Below, piece by piece: positions 59,748-64,000 of a stretch of 64,000 nt of DNA. The notes under the pieces are model-generated. The model was not told the DNA's origin and made no database searches. It saw only the letters and a list, made by a program, of their open reading frames with translations. Numbering within the stretch: position 1 is the stretch's first letter; every line of letters begins with the position of its first letter. A program made the translations under genes and the position numbers. The DNA comes from Allacma fusca (taxonomy: Eukaryota > Arthropoda > Collembola > Symphypleona > Sminthuridae), in NCBI GenBank assembly GCA_947179485.1, contig OX359246.1, positions 39,659,632 through 39,723,631 on the forward strand. The letters are read 5' to 3'.

Positions 59748-60602
59748 ATATCGTCGGTGAAGAGGCAAAATGGTCTAGGTGCATAATCGATTAGAATCAA
59801 AATGATCTACATAACTTTTTCCCTAAAGGCAAAATGAACTGGGTGCAAGCCTCTTTAAAAGCAAACTGATCTACATACAATTTTCCTTAAAAGCAAAATG
59901 ATCTAAGTGCGGGTCTAATTTTGTTTTGTTAGAAAAGTAGCATCTGTAAGGAGGACACGTGGCTTATAAGGGCTAACCATGACTGTAATTGACCTAGGGT
60001 TGTGGGTTAATATTCTCTGAAGGGTTTGCTATTACTAAGGATCATTCCGGCAACTAAAGTTAATTTCACTTATTGCATCTAATACATTTTTAGTTACGAA
60101 AACTGCAACATTCATTTATTTTAAAATCGACGAATTAAAAGACGAATCAAAATCACAGTAAGCTCATGTGTTAGTGTGCACATTGAATTGGTTTTCCCTT
60201 TAATAATTCTCAACGTGGAGTTTTTTCAAATCGTATTCTACGATCATCACCATTATCATAACATTCGGAATCATTTTCAAATGTTAATTCATAATTGACA
60301 ACTTTTTTTTTTCAATGTTACTGAATGAAAGAAATGGAGGCATTGGGGAATTAAATGCATATATAAAAGATTTGGAATACCTCCCATTTTTGTACACCGG
60401 CATTAGAATGTGTTTACTTATATTGTTTTTATTATAATTTGTATCTAGATCATTTTGCTTTTAGGAAAAGCTGCATCTAGATCATTTTGCTTTTAAAATT
60501 CAATGCAAGTAGATCATTTTGCCTTTAGTGAAACTGCAAGTAGATCATTTTGATTCTAATCGATCATGCACCTAGATCATTTTGCCTCTTCACCGACGAT
60601 AT
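59748..60602. mobile_element. Foldback-type inverted-repeat element, 855 bp
   Basis: The outer ~60 bases of each end are near-identical inversions (ATATCGTCGGTGAAGAGGC at both ends). Each arm, about 162 bp, is made of five copies of a motif of the form GCAAAATGATCTAGGTGCA or GCAAAATGATCTACATACA. The middle ~500 bp is AT-rich and shows no coding potential. Long inverted arms made of tandem subunits are typical of foldback elements. I found no clear target duplication; the terminal AT may hide a 2-bp one. High arm similarity suggests recent insertion. Confidence 0.85.
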
Positions 60603-62510
60603 AGTCCTGAGCAAGATTTTCTGTTCCTATAATACTAATAATAATTCTCTCCATTGCACTATTTCTAGTCACACATTTTTTCGAGTCCTACGGAGCACAT
60701 TTTTGGAAAGTGTTAATTAAATGTCTAATTAATTTTAGCTGTCTATATTACATACGAAATATTATGTGAGGGATATAAATCGAAGCTACAACTGTAATAT
60801 AATATTAGAGAAGCATGTCTGTGGGGATTTGTTCCGGGATCTCTGGGCAAAGTTCCTGCGGTGCGACAAAAATGAGGGCAATTTCCAATGAACTGAAGGT
60901 AACTCATGTGGGGGGGTTCCCCTTAAGGGGGACTTAACCCTCTCTGAAATATGAGTGCTGGACGTTAACTTAGCTTGTAGTTGAAATTGTAAATTTACCT
61001 TGTAATTATAAGCGAACACTGTTTTTGTGCGTGAGTTGGTGTCATAATTAATATTATCTCTGTAGGATTTTATGTTTAGAACTGTTTAGAACACACACTC
61101 CGATTTTTCGGGGATTTAATTATAATAATTATATTAACATTTAACAACTCCCCTGTGAATAGGGAAATCCCTTAAGAACTTAAGAACATATTCACATGTG
61201 TGACAAAAACCAATCACATGTCCCATCACATTCGAATTAACATTCCACATTGAATTCCCTCAACTTGTGCCCCTCTCCTAGTAGGTCTTGAACTAGCGTA
61301 CTTACTTGTTTAACCAGCCTCACAATTAAGTATCCTGGGACATATTTAAAGACACATTTGTAGAGATGATGAGCCAAGTTGAGTCAGTTATACTGGAATT
61401 GACAGTGTACCATCAAATGGTAATTACTACAAATCAAATTGTCACGGACGATTTGAATCGACGTTGTTACCATCCTTGAGGGAGGAACTTGTAGGAGAAA
61501 AATATTTCTGTAGGAGTAATTACATACATACGTAATTACATAATAGGAACGAAAATAAATAAAATCCCTTGGAAATCTAACGTCACATTTCATATTTGGA
61601 TCCTAAATATTCCCAGAGAATTTATCAAAATTTCCGAACCCTTACAATTATTGTATGTGACAGGGTTTGAGGAAAGGAATTTTTATTCAGTAATTATTCC
61701 TTGACACTAATCCTGATCAATATAAAAATTATTCGTCTCTCATCCCTGTATATACATAACCAATGTACCTTGAAAGGCATTACGCAAATCGTCCCTTGTA
61801 ATATGAAGTAACCTAGACAGAGCCGCTTAACATTTTCAGAGTTTAGGACACGCTGAGTATGGTCACGATAGTCTCAAAAAGAGAATCAAATAACATGGTA
61901 TTATATGATCTGTAGTAGGGATATTTCTACAGACAGCAGTGTATGGACGTTTTGACAATCTAAATTTCTCCACAAAAAATTCCATTCACTGTTCCCTCAA
62001 AATAGGATGAGGAAGTTTGATTTTGATTTCCGAAGTTTTTAATTGAGGAAAAAAATAATACAGGGGTTGTTCCAGGGGTCAAATCGTACGGAATACTATT
62101 ATAATAAGTTGGTGTTGTTTTTAAATGTTATGTGTCTATATAGTTGAATTGTAATTTTTAGAACTCTAAACAATGTAAATATATACAGAGTCACTGTGCT
62201 ATGTAAAACAAATTTGTGTGGAATTTCAGAAAGGAAATGTTTTTTAGTCACGGAATAATTACCTACATTTATTGTAATGAACTAATTAGTTGTAAACACA
62301 AACGTTTTTCTGTATGTTTAGACATATGAGCAGCGTCAGGGAGGTTTATAGAGTAAAGGGCGGGTTTTCTTTCCCAACAAAAGTAACTTACAGCTCTCTT
62401 TTGTCAAAAAAAAAACTGCTTTTAAATAATTATTGTGTGTCTCTTTTACCATACGAACGATGGCAATGATATTATATATGTAGATTTCACTTGACATTCC
62501 CAAACTATTT

Positions 62511-62528
62511 ATCTCTCTCTCTCTCTCT
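62511..62528. repeat. (CT)n microsatellite
   Basis: Nine CT/TC units, uninterrupted. Confidence 0.8.
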
Positions 62529-63064
62529 GAAATATGTGAGTGTGCGTAGTAAAACAGTATATAAATAGAGAAAATTTCATTGAGCAGAAAAGGAAATTTT
62601 TGCAGGAGAGGAAAAGACCTGCTAAAAATATATAAAATTGTGTTTTACAATTAAACGTGCGTCTTACTAATTCCAGTGTTATAATTCTTAAACGTTCACC
62701 CGACATACATAAGATACAAGACAAAAAAATAAATATTTGAACCATTTTGGGTCCTACTAAGTTCGATGAGTTTCTTCGACCAGGAGAAATCCAAGACTGA
62801 AGAGCAAAAATGAAAAATACCACAACAGAATATACAAATGACGTGAGTGTCATTCAATATAAATTATGGGATTGTTAATTATTATTATCATAATTAACAA
62901 AACAAAAAAAAATCACACAAAAAAGAAATGTCAAGTGAAAATAATAATTGTAATTTTTTTTAAGTGTGACCATATATTTCCGTTCCGCACGATACAGTAA
63001 TAATTATAATTATTTTATTTTTTATAGACCCATTTTGCATTTAGTCATTCTCATTCTTTGAAAG

Positions 63065-63086
63065 CACACACACACACACACACACA
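63065..63086. repeat. (CA)n microsatellite
   Basis: Eleven CA units, followed by A-rich CACACAAAAAA iterations to about 63134. Confidence 0.85.
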
Positions 63087-64000
63087 AAAATCATTGCACA
63101 TCAAAAAAAAATCATTTCACACACAAAAAAAAAATTACCCGCACATGAGTCATTAAGGAAAAACCTACCGACAGAAATTTCTAGATCTTTTATCTTCTGA
63201 ACTGTAATAATTAAATTAAGAATGGCTAGTTTTTTTTTCAGTTACTTTCACACAGCTGTCTAGTACGATTTTGACGTTGTACATTACGTATGTGTACGTA
63301 CCTGGGACATTAGTTTTACTTTTTTGAGTATTATTCCCATCTGTACATAATGTCTCTTTGCATAGGAATTAATTATAGAATTTTATTAATTTTTTAGTTA
63401 TTGTAATAATTACTCTATAGTTTAGATTTTGTAATTATTTATATTCAATTTAAGTTTTTTCATTTATTTAGTCTGGAGTCTATTTTTGAGGGGATTCTGT
63501 TATAGAGATTAGAGTTGGAAGGGAGAGTTAGTAGCACATGTTAGGGACTATGTCCGTACATGTCCATAGTGTGAGGGCTATAGAATTTTAAGGAATGATT
63601 TTAAAAGGGTATTTATAATTATTCAATGTGTAGGAGCCATATAATAAATATATATTTGTTGATGTTGTTTGTACATAATGACATACATAGGTGTTGGGTG
63701 GAATTTTAGCTGAGTGTTAAATATAATGCTTTGGTTGTTCAATGTTAATTTCTAAATGTGTAAAATGTATTAAAGGAAAGTCCATTCAATTGTAGGGACG
63801 CCATGTTAAAAAAGGTAGACACTCACACAAACACACAAACACATGGTACCATTCCAAAAATAAATAAACAAAGTATTGAGTAAATCAGGAAGAAAAGGCA
63901 GCAGGTTTATCTTTGACTTGAGCAATGACTCTGCCTCCTTTTAGAACGTTTCACTGTGGAAACTATCTTCTATAAAAATATTAAATGATAAATTGCACAT

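Larger units (their letters stand above)
60603..64000. other. Intergenic, no gene seen
   Basis: AT-rich sequence with a CCCCTTAAGGGG palindrome at 60919-60930, a CT run at 62511-62528 and a CA run at 63065-63086. Open frames are short and featureless. Confidence 0.4.

Overview
The window is eukaryotic nuclear DNA. It is AT-rich, has long introns with GT-AG borders, many CA/CT microsatellites, and no operons or prokaryotic signals. One large gene is fully readable on the + strand. It is an arthropod-like orthologue of IA-2/PTPRN, the receptor-type protein tyrosine phosphatase-like protein of neuroendocrine secretory granules. I assembled it from 22 exons between 23102 and 56862. The exons join in frame to 1205 codons plus TAA. 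The protein has a signal peptide, a cysteine-rich RESP18-like region, a long acidic linker, the membrane-proximal luminal domain, one transmembrane helix and one PTP domain. Gene size, base composition and repeat style suggest a crustacean, possibly a caligid copepod (sea louse). That placement is an inference and was not checked against any database.

Layout. Bases 1-1200 carry one probable first coding exon of an unrelated minus-strand gene, with an N-terminal MGC lipidation motif; the rest of that gene lies to the left. Bases 1200-23000 hold no confident host gene and look like a graveyard of mobile DNA. They contain a pair of ~300-bp iterated blocks in inverted orientation about 4.6 kb apart (4571-9196), a ~120-bp tandem array built around short palindromes (5243-5990) with related palindromes near 7.9, 15.2 and 15.6 kb, and a hAT-type non-autonomous element with an 8-bp target duplication (6402-7192) that contains a second inverted-repeat element. 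A fragment of a Polinton-type family B DNA polymerase lies at about 9.8-10.15 kb, a dead pogo/Tigger-like transposase at 12.36-12.9 kb, and another copy of the GGGTGGCG-ended element at 16892-17297.

Bases 23102-56862 are the IA-2 gene. Intron 1 is 17 kb and intron-rich ectodomain exons follow. The cytoplasmic exons are compact. The PTP domain keeps the fold motifs but has Asp in the P-loop where active enzymes have Ala, and WPE instead of WPD. It is therefore predicted to be a pseudophosphatase, as in its relatives.

Bases 56863-64000 hold the 3' UTR and intergenic DNA, a degenerate ~30-bp minisatellite, and a well-preserved 855-bp foldback element (59748-60602). Each arm of that element is made of five copies of a ~20-bp motif. 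I saw no tRNA, rRNA or CRISPR array.
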